A stretch of 64,000 bases of DNA from Robiginitomaculum sp. (GTDB lineage: Bacteria; Pseudomonadota; Alphaproteobacteria; Caulobacterales; Maricaulaceae). Position 1 is the first letter of the stretch, and every line of letters starts with the position of its first letter. The position numbers were made by a program, and so were the translations under genes. The stretch is taken from positions 1 through 64,000 of the forward strand of contig JAJFFS010000012.1 in NCBI GenBank assembly GCA_021776515.1. The letters run 5' to 3'. Shown one piece after another: positions 23,588 through 34,887 of the stretch. The notes below the pieces were generated by a model. That model was given only the letters and a program-made list of their open reading frames with translations, was not told where the DNA came from and did not search any database.

Positions 23588-25138
23588 TTATGCTTCACGC
23601 CAGCGCAAAACCGGCTGCCTTGCTGCCTGTGTCTCATCCAGGCGCTGTAAGGGCGCTAGCACTGGTGCACTGACAAAGCGATCCGACGAACCTGATTTAG
23701 CCGCCACCGCCAGTGACAACAGCGTATCGGCGAACCGATCAAGGCTTTCTTTTGATTCGGTTTCTGTTGGCTCGATCAGCATTGCGCCATGCACCACCAG
23801 CGGAAAATACATGGTCATCGGGTGGTAACCTTCATCGATCATGGCTTTGGAGAAATCCAGTGTAGTTACATCTGTATTCTTCAAAAACGTGTCATCAAAC
23901 AACGCCTCGTGCATACAAACACCATCAAAGGCCGGGCTCATCTCGCCTTTGAGCCGTGCCAGCAAATAGTTCGCGTTCAGCACCGCATCTTCGGAAACCT
24001 GGCGCAAACCATCGGCACCGTGGCTCATCATATAGGCAAGCGCACGGGTAAACATGCCCATCTGACCATGAAAGGCGCACATGCGGCCAAAGGGTTTTTC
24101 CTCTGCCTGCGCATCGTCTTCAACCAGACGCCAAGCATCGCCGTCCTGTACCAGATAGGGCACAGGCGCAAATTGGCTTAGTCGTTTGGACAAGACCACC
24201 GGCCCCGCCCCCGGACCGCCCCCGCCATGGGGTGTAGAGAAGGTTTTGTGCAGGTTTATGTGCATGGCATCAACGCCCAGATCGCGCACCCGGGTTTTGC
24301 CCATAATGGCGTTCAGATTGGCACCGTCACAATAAAAATACCCGCCTGCCTCATGCACCAGGTCGGCGATTTCACGGATGTCACGCTCGAACAGGCCGCA
24401 GGTATTGGGGTTGGTCAGCATGACCGCCGCCACATCAGGGCCTATTTTGCTGCGAAATACATCCATGTCCACGCGGCCCGTAGCATCGGCTGGCAGCTCA
24501 TCAATATCAAAACCGCACTCTGCCGCCGTGGCCGGATTGGTGCCGTGAGCTGATTGCGGGACCAGCACCCGACGGCGGGTGGATAACTCGCCCCGTTCTT
24601 GCAATGCCGCCCGGATACACATCATCCCGCACCATTCGCCATGCGCCCCGGCCTTGGGTGAAAGGGCCACAGCGTCCATGCCGGTAATGGCGCATAGCCA
24701 GTGTGATAGCTCGCCCATAAGTGCCAAGGCACCCTGCACCGTCGATTGCGGTTGCAAGGGATGCACATCGGCAAACCCCGCCAAACGCGCAAGTTTTTCA
24801 TTCAGTCGCGGATTATGCTTCATGGTGCATGAACCAAGCGGGTAAAGCCCCAGGTCTATGGCGTAATTGCGCTGTGAAAGCCGTACATAATGGCGCATGG
24901 CTTCTGGCTCTGAAAGGCCAGATAAACCAATGGCTTCACTTCGTTCCAATCCACCAAGACGGCTTGTGTGCTCTGGCACATCGGGCAAATCAACGCCGCA
25001 TTTATCGGCGGCACCCACCTCAAACAATAAGGGCTCGGCTTGCAATAACCCGCGCGATCCGGAAAAAGTGTCTACGTCCTGCGCGGTACTTTGCGCATCC
25101 GCAGGTGCCGTTGGGCGGCCCGTGGAATTCATCGCCAT
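23588..25138 (-). CDS. gcvPB: Glycine dehydrogenase (decarboxylating) subunit 2
   Basis: 516 residues, the C-terminal half of the P protein. The PLP-binding Lys lies in MHINLHKTFSTPHGGGGPG. The N-terminal part has LGSCTMKHNPRLNE and GAHGEWCGMMCIR. Together with gcvPA it decarboxylates glycine and passes the aminomethyl group to GcvH. The ATG at 25138 shares one base with the gcvPA stop (TGATG), and GGGAGGTG stands six bases upstream inside gcvPA. In this lineage the P protein is split into two chains, in contrast to the single chain of enterobacteria. Confidence 0.97.
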   Translation of the reverse strand: MAMNSTGRPTAPADAQSTAQDVDTFSGSRGLLQAEPLLFEVGAADKCGVDLPDVPEHTSRLGGLERSEAIGLSGLSEPEAMRHYVRLSQRNYAIDLGLYPLGSCTMKHNPRLNEKLARLAGFADVHPLQPQSTVQGALALMGELSHWLCAITGMDAVALSPKAGAHGEWCGMMCIRAALQERGELSTRRRVLVPQSAHGTNPATAAECGFDIDELPADATGRVDMDVFRSKIGPDVAAVMLTNPNTCGLFERDIREIADLVHEAGGYFYCDGANLNAIMGKTRVRDLGVDAMHINLHKTFSTPHGGGGPGAGPVVLSKRLSQFAPVPYLVQDGDAWRLVEDDAQAEEKPFGRMCAFHGQMGMFTRALAYMMSHGADGLRQVSEDAVLNANYLLARLKGEMSPAFDGVCMHEALFDDTFLKNTDVTTLDFSKAMIDEGYHPMTMYFPLVVHGAMLIEPTETESKESLDRFADTLLSLAVAAKSGSSDRFVSAPVLAPLQRLDETQAARQPVLRWREA

Positions 25139-26487
25139 CAGAGCACCTCCCTTAGCGCCATCTCGAAAACAGCATCATCGTCATCAGTGTTGGTTTCGGT
25201 GGTGGCAACCAGCAACAGATCATCAAATTCTCCTGCCCCAAACAGACGGGATGCTGGAATACCCCCCAGCACGCCGCTTTTCGCCATGGCCTCGACCGCA
25301 TGTGCGGCATTGCCCGGTAAGCGCACAGTAAATTCGTTAAAGAAACTGGTGTTCAGAATTTCCACCCCCTCTATGGTGCCAAGCCGGTCAGCCAGCACAC
25401 AGGCGCGGGCGTGATTAAGCCCCGCCAGTTTGCGCAAGCCCAATTCCCCCAACAGTGCCAAATGAATGGTAAAGGCCAGCGTACACAGCCCGGAATTAGT
25501 ACAAATATTAGAGGTCGCCTTTTCCCGGCGTATATGCTGTTCACGAGTGGAGAGCGTAAGCACATAACCCCGCTTGCTACTTGCATCCACGGTTTCACCG
25601 GCAAAACGTCCGGGTGCCTGCCTGATAAACTTGCGATCATCCTTACACGCCAAAAGCCCCACATAAGGCCCGCCAAAATTTAGCCCATTTCCAATGGATT
25701 GCCCTTCGGCAGCAACAATGTCCGCACCCATTTCGCCGGGGCTTTTAACAAGACCCAGCGAAATCACCTCGGTCGTGACCGCGATCAGCAACGCCCCTGC
25801 CGCATGAGCAGCCTCGGCCAGTGGCGTCAAATCAACCAGTTCACCAAATACATTGGGGTTTTGCACCACGACACAGGCGGTATCATTGTCCAGCTTGTCC
25901 ACCACAGCCAAATCCTTGCCCATGGCCGGGGGCAATACATTGACCTCAATTTTATCGCCATTTGCAGAGGTATGCACAGTTTGTGCGTAATGGGGATGCA
26001 GACCGGGGGCCAGTACGCACTTGTTTCGTCTTGTAATCCGCACTGCCATGCGCACCGCCTCGGCGGTGGCGGTTGAACCATCATACATGGAGGCATTGGC
26101 CACACCCATGCCGGTTAATTGGGCCACCTGCGTCTGAAATTCAAATAACGTCTGCAAGGTGCCTTGCGCAATTTCAGGCTGATAAGGGGTATAGGCGGTG
26201 AGAAATTCCGAGCGCTGGATCAGATGGTCCACACTGGCCGGAACGTGATGGCGATAAGCACCGCCGCCGCAATAAAACGCTGCCTCACCAGCACTTAAAG
26301 AGCGCTTTGAAAGTGCCGTAAAATGGCGCTCAACGGCCATCTCACCGGCATGTTCCGGCAAACCTTCTATGAGGCTTCCCAGTCGGGCATCATCGGGTAT
26401 ATCAGCAAATAAATCATCAACGGAAGACACTCCGATACGGGCCAGCATAGCAGCGCGGTCGTCCTCGTTCAGCGGCAAATAACGCAT
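25138..26487 (-). CDS. gcvPA: Glycine dehydrogenase (decarboxylating) subunit 1
   Basis: 449 residues, the N-terminal half of the P protein. Recognisable blocks are [50 protein letters not shown] and [20 protein letters not shown]. It pairs with GcvPB as the heterotetrameric glycine decarboxylase. It starts four bases after the gcvH stop and overlaps gcvPB by one base, so all four gcv genes are one operon behind the glycine riboswitch. Confidence 0.97.
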   Translation of the reverse strand: MRYLPLNEDDRAAMLARIGVSSVDDLFADIPDDARLGSLIEGLPEHAGEMAVERHFTALSKRSLSAGEAAFYCGGGAYRHHVPASVDHLIQRSEFLTAYTPYQPEIAQGTLQTLFEFQTQVAQLTGMGVANASMYDGSTATAEAVRMAVRITRRNKCVLAPGLHPHYAQTVHTSANGDKIEVNVLPPAMGKDLAVVDKLDNDTACVVVQNPNVFGELVDLTPLAEAAHAAGALLIAVTTEVISLGLVKSPGEMGADIVAAEGQSIGNGLNFGGPYVGLLACKDDRKFIRQAPGRFAGETVDASSKRGYVLTLSTREQHIRREKATSNICTNSGLCTLAFTIHLALLGELGLRKLAGLNHARACVLADRLGTIEGVEILNTSFFNEFTVRLPGNAAHAVEAMAKSGVLGGIPASRLFGAGEFDDLLLVATTETNTDDDDAVFEMALREVL

Positions 26488-26490
26488 TGT

Positions 26491-26862
26491 CTATTCCCTG
26501 GTAAATTCAGCGTATGCCGCTTCGTCCATCATGCCTTCAAGCTCACTAACGTCACTTATGGTCATTTTGAAAAACCAGCCCGCACCCTGAGGTTCACCGT
26601 TGACGGTCTCCGGCTCATCTTCCAGCGCCTCATTGGCGTGAGTGATTTTGCCCGATACCGGCGCGTAAATTTCACTGGCAGATTTAACTGATTCCACCAC
26701 CGCAATGTCATCGCCTTTTTTGACCGTCTTGCCGGTATCCGGCAGTTCTACAAAAACCACATCGCCCAACTGCCCGGCGGCATAGGTGGAAATACCGATA
26801 GTGGCGGTATCGCCATCCACAATCAGATATTCATGGTCTTCCGTAAAATATATTTTGCTCAT
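26491..26862 (-). CDS. gcvH: Glycine cleavage system H protein
   Basis: 123 residues, normal length. The lipoyl attachment Lys is in VVESVKSASEIYAP and the fold signature GDVVFVELPDTGKTVKKGD is clear. It shuttles the aminomethyl group between P, T and L proteins on its lipoyl arm. It lies 10 bases after gcvT and 3 bases before gcvPA. Confidence 0.98.
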   Translation of the reverse strand: MSKIYFTEDHEYLIVDGDTATIGISTYAAGQLGDVVFVELPDTGKTVKKGDDIAVVESVKSASEIYAPVSGKITHANEALEDEPETVNGEPQGAGWFFKMTISDVSELEGMMDEAAYAEFTRE

Positions 26863-26872
26863 AATATTGTTC

Positions 26873-28000
26873 CTAACCCCGATAATAATTTTGTTGAACG
26901 AAAGGTAGTTTGGCCACTTCTGCCGGGTGCACTTTGCCGCGCACGATTAAATCCAGCGCCGTACCTGGTATCGCCAGATCAGAGCGCACATACCCCATGG
27001 CCACAGGGCCGTTAAATGTTGGCCCAAAGCCCCCTGATGTAATCTCGCCCACATGTTCACCGCTTAGATGAATATGTGTGCCTTCACGCGCCGGGGCGCG
27101 ACCCAAAGGTTTAATGCCCACCCGCTTTTGCGCTGTGCCTTCTGCCAGTTGGCGCACTATAGGCTCTGCTCCCGGAAAACCACCGCTTTGCCGCCGTGTT
27201 TTCGGAATAGCCCAGTTCAAGCTGGCCTCAACGGGGGTGCGGTTTTCATTAAAATCATGCCCGGAAAGGCAGAGCCCAGCCTCCAGTCGCAAGCTGTCGC
27301 GCGCACCAAGGCCAATAGGTCTGACCAGTTTGTTTTTCAATAATAGATGCGCCAGATCATTCGCCCGCTCGGCCTTTACGGAAATTTCAAAGCCGTCTTC
27401 GCCTGTATAACCCGAACGGCTGACATGACAGTCTATGCCACCAATGCTGGTGTGCATGGTTTGCATAAAGACCATTGCCGCAGCATCCGGGCAGAGCGGG
27501 GTCATAACATCTACTGTCTTTGGTCCCTGCACCGCAATCAGAGCCTGACGGGACATAATATCCAAACGGATTCCGTCCGGCAGGCGCGCGGCAATTTGGG
27601 CGAAGTTCTCTTTTTTAAAGGCAGCATTGACCACAATCATCAACCAGCCTTCAAAGCGGGCATCCACGGCGCGGGTGACCATAAGGTCATCCATAATCCC
27701 GCCTTCATCGGTAAGCAGCAGGGAATAGCATTGCTGACCCGGTTTCAGAGAAACGAAATCGCCGGGCATCAAGGCTTCCAGCGCCCGGGCTGTGGTTTCA
27801 TGATCCGGGCCGATAACAAAAGCCTGCCCCATGTGGGAAACATCAAACAGGCCGCAATTTTCCCGCGTCCATTTGTGTTCCTTGAGGATACCATCCGGGA
27901 ATTGCACCGGCATGGCATAGCCGGCAAAAGGCACCATTTTACCACCCAACTCTTCCATAAGAGCGGCCAACGGTGTGCGTTTCAGTCCGTTATTATCCAT
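26873..28000 (-). CDS. gcvT: Glycine cleavage system aminomethyltransferase (T protein)
   Basis: 375 residues from ATG 28000, preceded by GGGG at six bases; a longer frame starting at 28072 would run into riboswitch RNA. The folate-binding motifs PFAGYAMPVQF and CGLFDVSHMGQ, the central SRSGYTGEDGFEI, and GLGARDSLRLEAGLCL all match. It releases ammonia and forms methylene-tetrahydrofolate. It is the first gene of the operon and the direct target of the upstream glycine riboswitch. Confidence 0.97.
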   Translation of the reverse strand: MDNNGLKRTPLAALMEELGGKMVPFAGYAMPVQFPDGILKEHKWTRENCGLFDVSHMGQAFVIGPDHETTARALEALMPGDFVSLKPGQQCYSLLLTDEGGIMDDLMVTRAVDARFEGWLMIVVNAAFKKENFAQIAARLPDGIRLDIMSRQALIAVQGPKTVDVMTPLCPDAAAMVFMQTMHTSIGGIDCHVSRSGYTGEDGFEISVKAERANDLAHLLLKNKLVRPIGLGARDSLRLEAGLCLSGHDFNENRTPVEASLNWAIPKTRRQSGGFPGAEPIVRQLAEGTAQKRVGIKPLGRAPAREGTHIHLSGEHVGEITSGGFGPTFNGPVAMGYVRSDLAIPGTALDLIVRGKVHPAEVAKLPFVQQNYYRG

Positions 28001-28045
28001 AAATGCCCCGACAGCATTAGCCCCGGCATAAAAGCCGGAGGCCCC

Positions 28046-28232
28046 CGCTGTCCTGGTACCTGAGAGATTCACCTCTCGCGCATTATTGCGCCAAATGGCT
28101 TACTCCTTCGGTGCAGCATTCAAGATGCTGCTTTCCAGCGTGTCGATCCCTTCGCGGTCCTTGGTACCTGAGAGTTTCCGGGGCGGTTGCTCCTTCGGCG
28201 CCGACAGTAAAGCCGGTCTCTCCCGCGAAGAT
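28046..28232 (-). promoter_or_regulatory. Tandem glycine riboswitch upstream of gcvT
   Basis: On the minus strand two consecutive aptamers can be read. The first (about 28228-28158) has GGGAGAGACC, then GCCGAAGGAGCAA, then CTCTCAGGTACC; the second (about 28140-28048) has CACCGAAGGAGTAAG and AATCTCTCAGGTACCAGGAC. These GAAGGAG and CTCTCAGGTACC pairs are the conserved cores of the glycine riboswitch. It senses glycine and switches on gcvT-H-PA-PB. About 45 bases of expression platform separate it from the gcvT start. Confidence 0.95.
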
Positions 28233-28360
28233 CGTTCTGGTCAGTACAACAAGTGCTCGCACTGATGGGGCGTGACTTAGCATGGGGGATCGAGCCAAGG
28301 CAATGGGGGAGGCTGGGAAGAATTATTTTTCATTATTATAACCATCCCTTTTACGGCCAT

Positions 28361-28377
28361 CCCGGACCTGATCCGGG
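28361..28377. repeat. Intergenic palindrome, half-copy of the repeat family
   Basis: The sequence CCCGGACCTGATCCGGG forms a 6-bp stem and is flanked by CCAT and CTCTGG, as in one arm of the longer palindromic repeats at 13531, 38345 and 44129. It lies between the glycine riboswitch and a small membrane-protein gene. Confidence 0.55.
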
Positions 28378-28444
28378 CTCTGGTCGCGCCTCGTCATGAG
28401 CACCGGTTTTCGTGGAGTGATACAAAACACACTAGGATCTGAAC

Positions 28445-28963
28445 CTAATGAACGCTGCGCATGGCCTCTAGCCGCGCCAGATACCATGCAGCGACAATGC
28501 CCTTCGCATTTTTAGCGCGCACATCGGGCAACCATTGCTTTAGTTCATCATCAACTGAACAGGCAAAATAAATCACATCCAGATCCCCGCTATATTCCTC
28601 AAAATAGCTTTCGGGATCACGCCGATATTCCATCTCCAGAAATGTCATGTCATGAAAGGTCTGCCACATGCAGGCCTGTTCATTATTCTCCAGCCCCTCT
28701 TTCCATGACGAAACAGGTTCCCTGTTCGCCTTGGCACATACTTTTTGCATAAGGTTTGGCGGAGCTTTCGCGCAAACAGGGGCGGCCACAAGCACACGAT
28801 CAAGCGCCTTAACATTGGGACCGGATTTTGGACCTTTAAGAAGCGCGGCCACTTTGCCCGGATTTTGGCTGGCATAATAACCACCCAACGTGATGGTACC
28901 AATGAACAGCCCACCCAAAATCAACATCAGGCCTGCGCGCCTGTTTTTTGATCGATCACTCAT
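28445..28963 (-). CDS. Single-span membrane protein of unknown function
   Basis: 172 residues from ATG 28963, with GGGGAAGAG upstream inside the previous gene; a longer frame starting at 29035 is mostly overlap. A basic N terminus (SDRSKNRRAG) precedes one hydrophobic helix (about 11-30), so the rest is probably periplasmic. The soluble part has four Cys (in APVCAKAP, QKVCAKA, EQACMWQ and FACSVDD) that could form two disulfides, and aromatic stretches such as YRRDPESYFEEY. I do not recognise a family. It overlaps the Sel1-like gene by eight bases, indicating coupling. Confidence 0.75.
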   Translation of the reverse strand: MSDRSKNRRAGLMLILGGLFIGTITLGGYYASQNPGKVAALLKGPKSGPNVKALDRVLVAAPVCAKAPPNLMQKVCAKANREPVSSWKEGLENNEQACMWQTFHDMTFLEMEYRRDPESYFEEYSGDLDVIYFACSVDDELKQWLPDVRAKNAKGIVAAWYLARLEAMRSVH

Positions 28964-29495
28964 AGCTCTCTTCCCCCTCAAGCGCCTTGCACGATAGTTC
29001 ATGACCAAGGTCACACCCTTGTTTAAAGGCCTCATTCATTCTGTGTTTGTTTTCGGGTAAACCCATTTGTCCCGCATAATCCTTTGCGCTGTAGAAACAA
29101 GAAGTGGCATACCCCTTGTCGCAATTATACGCTAAAACATGGCGCGCAGCTTCAAGGTCTTGCGCACCACCATCTCCCTGTCCGGCGGCCACGGCAAAAA
29201 ACTGACACCCCAAAAAATCACCCCGAAAACAGCTGCGTAACAGCAATTCGCGCCCCGCTTTTGCATCCTGCTGTCCACCAATGCCACCAATTTGAAACTT
29301 GCCAAAAAGTACACAGGCATCATTGCTATCAGCCGCGCAAGCCTGGTTCAGTAAGGTACGGGATTGCACCATGTCATCATTATTGGCGGCCTTGATGGCT
29401 TGTTTGAAAATTTCATCCGCAGTTTGCGCTTGCGCTATATTTGGCAAAATCAAAAATGTTAAAATGACAGGCAATATTTTCAGATGTAATTTCAT
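28956..29495 (-). CDS. Secreted Sel1-like repeat protein
   Basis: 179 residues with a signal peptide (MKLHLKILPVILTFLILPNI, AQA-Q). The mature part contains several 35-residue-type helical repeats with regularly spaced Ala, Gly and Cys: AKAGRELLLRSCFRGDFLGC, DLEAARHVLAYNCDKGYATS and NEAFKQGCDLGHELSCKALE. Such Cys-bearing Sel1/TPR-like repeats resemble the HcpA type and act in protein-protein contacts in the periplasm. It forms a unit with the overlapping downstream membrane-protein gene. Confidence 0.82.
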   Translation of the reverse strand: MKLHLKILPVILTFLILPNIAQAQTADEIFKQAIKAANNDDMVQSRTLLNQACAADSNDACVLFGKFQIGGIGGQQDAKAGRELLLRSCFRGDFLGCQFFAVAAGQGDGGAQDLEAARHVLAYNCDKGYATSCFYSAKDYAGQMGLPENKHRMNEAFKQGCDLGHELSCKALEGEESYE

Positions 29496-29552
29496 TATGG
29501 CATTCCTTCGGCCCGGCCTTGGATAAGAGTTTTTATAACCCTTCTAAAGAAA

Positions 29553-29765
29553 CTACCGGAAATAATCCCAAATTGTAACCACGCCAATGATCATAAAAAT
29601 GACACCCAAAATCAGCGATAATGGCAGTTTGGCAATAAAATTTTGCGCGGCCTGCCCCGCAACACCGCCAGAGCGGCGGGCAGCACCAGTGCCGAGGCCG
29701 AGGCCGAAGCCACAAAACATAATCACATATTTTCCACGAAAGGCGTTTCTTTGGTTTCGTATCAA
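29553..29765 (-). CDS. 70-residue small membrane protein after mutL
   Basis: The frame begins at TTG 29765 with GTGAGG four bases upstream, inside the mutL stop region (7 bp gap); ATG 29720 is an alternative start. It has a Gly-rich segment (GFGLGLGTGAARRSGG) and one strong hydrophobic helix near the C terminus (LSLILGVIFMIIGVVTIW, ending DYFR). Codon use and hydrophobic pattern favour this frame over the competing one at 29533-29775. No family recognised. Confidence 0.55.
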   Translation of the reverse strand: MIRNQRNAFRGKYVIMFCGFGLGLGTGAARRSGGVAGQAAQNFIAKLPLSLILGVIFMIIGVVTIWDYFR

Positions 29766-29771
29766 TCTGCC

Positions 29772-31568
29772 TCACCGTCGCCCAAATAATTTCTCGATGT
29801 CTTTTAGTTTCAGCTCCACATAGGTCGGGCGGCCATGATTACATTGGCCCGAATGGGGCGTGGCCTCCATCTGGCGCAATAGCGCGTTCATCTCATCAGC
29901 GTTTAATCTGCGCCCGGCGCGCACGCTGCCATGACAGGCCATGGTCGAACACACCTCTTCAAGGCGTTCTTTAAGACTCAAAGCCGTATCAAATTCAGCC
30001 AGGTCATCGGCCAGATCGCACACCAGGCGCTGGGCATCTACATTACCAAGCAAGGCCGGTGTTTCGCGCACTGCAATGGCACCCGTACCAAACGCCTCTA
30101 TGGTCAGGCCCAGTTCAGAAAGTTCATCAGCACGGGCCAAAACCCGTTCGGCACTGGCCTCGTCCAGTTCAACAATTTCCGGCACAAGCAAAGCCTGCGC
30201 CACCACACCCGAGGCCGAAAGCGCCTTTTTCATGTCTTCATAGACCAGACGTTCATGGGCGGCATGTTGATCAACAATGACAATGCCGTCCTCTGTCTGG
30301 GTAACAATATAGGTTTCATGGACCTGCGCCCGCGCCGCGCCCAGGGGCAAGTCTTGCGCCGAAGATACGTCTTCAACTGCGGGCATTTCATGATGCGCCG
30401 AAGGGGTATCAAAGTTGGCAAAACGCTGACTGTCAGCAAACCCGGGCCTTGGTATGTTTTGGCGTGGCCAGGGGGCAGCAGATGGCATTGGCGCGCCTTC
30501 AACCTGTGCCTTGCCCAGCGCAAACCCTGCCGTGGTTGTCGAGGCTCGGTGCCCGGCATTGGCCAACCCATGACGCAGCGCCCCCACGATCAACCCACGC
30601 ACCAGGCCCGGGTCGGCAAAGCGCACCTCGGCTTTGGCCGGATGCACATTTACATCCACCTTGTGCGGATCAAGATCAACAAACAGCGCCAGCGCCGGAT
30701 GGCGATCACGGGCCAGAAAGTCCGCATACGCGCCGCGCACCGCACCGTGCAGCAGTTTATCGCGCACCGGACGGCCATTGACGAATAAATATTGATGGCG
30801 GGCGGAACCTTGATGATAGGTGGGCAGACCGGCAAAACCGGTGACCTGCACGCCTTCACGTTGCTGATCGATGGCGATGGCATTTTGGGCAAAATCGCGG
30901 CCCAATATATCATCAAGGCGTTTAAGGCGTGCTGCTTCGTCATTGCCTCTGGCCACAAGGCGTAGTGAGGTGCGGCCATTGCTGGTCAGGGTAAAACCCA
31001 CATCCGGGCGTGACATAGCCAGACGCTTGATGACATCTGAAATGGCCATGCTCTCGGCACGCTCGCTTTTAAGGAATTTCAGCCGCGCCGGGACCGCATA
31101 AAAAAGATCGCTCACATCAATGCGGGTGCCATTAAGGCCCAAAGGCGGGGCTGGCTCTGGTGGTGTTTCTTCGCCGCCATCAATGCGCAACGTCCAGGCG
31201 TCTTCACCCGTGCGCTGTGAGGTAAGGGAAAGCCGCGCCACCGAGCCAATACTGGGCAAGGCTTCACCGCGAAAGCCCATGGTGGAGATCGCCAATAAAT
31301 CCCAGCTGCCATCATCAGCCGGGGCCAGCTTTGACGTGGCATGGCGCTCCACCGCAAGAACAAGCTCGTCGCGGCTCATGCCATGCCCATCATCGGCCAC
31401 CAGAATACGCGCCTTGCCACCTTCTTCAATGTTGATATCAATGCTCTGCGCACCGGCGTCCAGCGCATTTTCGACCAGTTCCTTGACCACGCTGGACGGG
31501 CGCTCGACCACCTCGCCTGCGGCGATGCGGTTAACAGTTTGGGCGGGAAGGCGACGAATAAGACTCAT
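29772..31568 (-). CDS. mutL: DNA mismatch repair protein MutL
   Basis: 598 residues. The GHKL ATPase N terminus is intact: [43 protein letters not shown]. The C-terminal domain contains [12 protein letters not shown], which matches the DQHA-x2-E-x4-E nuclease motif of MutL proteins that nick DNA themselves, as expected in bacteria without MutH, plus a QCNHGRP metal-site motif. It couples mismatch detection by MutS to strand removal. mutS is not in this window. Confidence 0.97.
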   Translation of the reverse strand: MSLIRRLPAQTVNRIAAGEVVERPSSVVKELVENALDAGAQSIDINIEEGGKARILVADDGHGMSRDELVLAVERHATSKLAPADDGSWDLLAISTMGFRGEALPSIGSVARLSLTSQRTGEDAWTLRIDGGEETPPEPAPPLGLNGTRIDVSDLFYAVPARLKFLKSERAESMAISDVIKRLAMSRPDVGFTLTSNGRTSLRLVARGNDEAARLKRLDDILGRDFAQNAIAIDQQREGVQVTGFAGLPTYHQGSARHQYLFVNGRPVRDKLLHGAVRGAYADFLARDRHPALALFVDLDPHKVDVNVHPAKAEVRFADPGLVRGLIVGALRHGLANAGHRASTTTAGFALGKAQVEGAPMPSAAPWPRQNIPRPGFADSQRFANFDTPSAHHEMPAVEDVSSAQDLPLGAARAQVHETYIVTQTEDGIVIVDQHAAHERLVYEDMKKALSASGVVAQALLVPEIVELDEASAERVLARADELSELGLTIEAFGTGAIAVRETPALLGNVDAQRLVCDLADDLAEFDTALSLKERLEEVCSTMACHGSVRAGRRLNADEMNALLRQMEATPHSGQCNHGRPTYVELKLKDIEKLFGRR

Positions 31569-31978
31569 GGGCGAAATGTCGCCCTACCAGCCGAAAGGGT
31601 CAAGATGCGCGAGCGGTTCGCATGTTTTTAAAAAGTCAGAATATGCAGGGCTAGCATATCAGCTACACTCTTGGCCGGAATGAACGTCCGCAACAATGTT
31701 GGCCAGGTCGGTCTCATTCATTTTTACAAGCGGTACTAGAGCCAAGTTATATATCAAAATATCCCGCAGTGAGGTCTGCCTACAGATTGTGTCTGTAATA
31801 ACGCCTGCCCCATTTCAGGGAAAACCTGGAATTGCGTTTGATTTATTATAATAATTTTATCAGTGTATATACACATATTATAATTTTTTATAGTCAAAGT
31901 GCTTAACATTGCCAGAAGAACAAAACGTTTCCAGACGCGCTAATTGTAGTTTTTAAATTAACGATGGCCGTTTATTTT
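31569..31978. other. Intergenic region between marR and mutL
   Basis: About 400 bases with no supported gene. The part from 31740 to 31960 is very A/T-rich and contains the palindrome at 31863-31874. The mutL promoter must lie near 31570-31680, but I cannot point to clear boxes. Confidence 0.5.
31863..31874. promoter_or_regulatory. Palindrome GTGTATATACAC downstream of marR (probable operator)
   Basis: A perfect 12-bp palindrome identical to the one upstream of marR at 32483-32494, and followed by the same ATA extension. MarR proteins bind short A/T-rich palindromes, so both are probable sites for the adjacent regulator. What this second copy would control is unclear; it lies 105 bases past the marR stop. 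Confidence 0.5.
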
Positions 31979-32458
31979 TTATTGCGCACCCCTTTGGCCC
32001 AGCACTTCCAGGTTTTGCTGTAACTCTGGCCAGCCTTGCCCGCCTAAATGCGCCAGCATTTGTGTTTGCACAGCTTGCCATACCGGAAGTGCATCGGCCA
32101 ATACGACCCACCCCTTAGGCGTTAAGGAGAGGCGACGCACTCTCGCATCACCGTCATCATACATGGTTTGTGTTAGCCCCCGCCCACCCAACAAATGTAA
32201 ATTACGGGTCAACGTCGTTCGTTCCATACCTAACGCATCAGCGGCTTCGCTTACGGTCATAGGCTCTGGAATGGCACCAAGCAGAGATAGAATGGAAAAC
32301 TGCCCTGCGTTTAAACCAAATGGCTTCAATACCTTGTCATAGTTTTGACTAATTAAACGAGCCGCTTTGCGTACATTGAAACATACACAATTTGTCGTCG
32401 CACGTGCAGCGTTGGCAATTTCATTTTTCGTAGCAGAGCGGGAAAGTAATACGTACAT
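31979..32458 (-). CDS. MarR-family transcriptional regulator
   Basis: 159 residues from ATG 32458; a longer frame from 32512 would run over the palindrome. The winged helix region is clear: LKPFGLNAGQFSILSLLGAI, MTVSEAADALGMERTTLTRN and DDGDARVRRLSLTPKGW. Near the N terminus is TNCVCFNVRKAARLISQNYD with Cys24 and Cys26, a motif found in a MarR subgroup where Cys may serve redox sensing. It is probably a repressor of its own gene and of a neighbour. The candidate operator lies 25 bases before the start codon. Confidence 0.93.
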   Translation of the reverse strand: MYVLLSRSATKNEIANAARATTNCVCFNVRKAARLISQNYDKVLKPFGLNAGQFSILSLLGAIPEPMTVSEAADALGMERTTLTRNLHLLGGRGLTQTMYDDGDARVRRLSLTPKGWVVLADALPVWQAVQTQMLAHLGGQGWPELQQNLEVLGQRGAQ

Positions 32459-32482
32459 TATACCTGCCTTAATTTTTATAAG

Positions 32483-32494
32483 GTGTATATACAC
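32483..32494. promoter_or_regulatory. Palindrome GTGTATATACAC in the marR promoter (probable operator)
   Basis: Perfect 12-bp palindrome 25 bases upstream of the marR start codon. An identical copy occurs at 31863. Its position suits autorepression by the MarR protein. It could also act on the dihydropyrimidinase side, but that gene runs towards marR, so its promoter lies at its far end. Confidence 0.6.
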
Positions 32495-32590
32495 ATAATT
32501 ATCACATATCAAGTTATATCCAATAGCCTGATTACTAAAAATGCCGCCATCGGCTTGCCATTGCCAGCTCTTTATAAGTTGCCCTCTATA

Positions 32591-34704
<2,114 letters not shown>

Positions 34705-34784
34705 GACAAAATCCTTATGTACCCGTGAGTATCGTAACCTACGTTAAATTCACACAAATCACACTGGCGAAATAGCAAATAAAG

Positions 34785-34817
34785 AAAACCCCGGACACCG
34801 CATAGCGGTGTCCGGGG
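34785..34817 (-). terminator. Strong intrinsic terminator after the EF-hand gene
   Basis: A perfect 13-bp stem CCCCGGACACCGC/GCGGTGTCCGGGG with an ATA loop (34789-34817). On the minus strand it is followed by TTTTCTTTATTT. It sits 70 bases past the stop of the EF-hand gene. Confidence 0.9.
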
Positions 34818-34887
34818 CTGACTTCACGGCCTGCCTTCACTAGGGGGCTGGGACTAACAGGCGAAAATCAGGCCATGCCAGACAGGG

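Noticed and set aside
28083-28298. 71-residue minus-strand frame upstream of gcvT
   Set aside because: It overlaps the conserved glycine riboswitch cores, so the sequence is constrained as RNA, not protein.
29931-30788. 285-residue plus-strand frame in mutL
   Set aside because: It is antisense to an intact mutL with no ribosome site or recognisable motif.
31863-32494. Twin palindromes as ends of an insertion sequence
   Set aside because: There is no transposase between them, only a MarR gene, and 12-bp perfect palindromes fit operators better.
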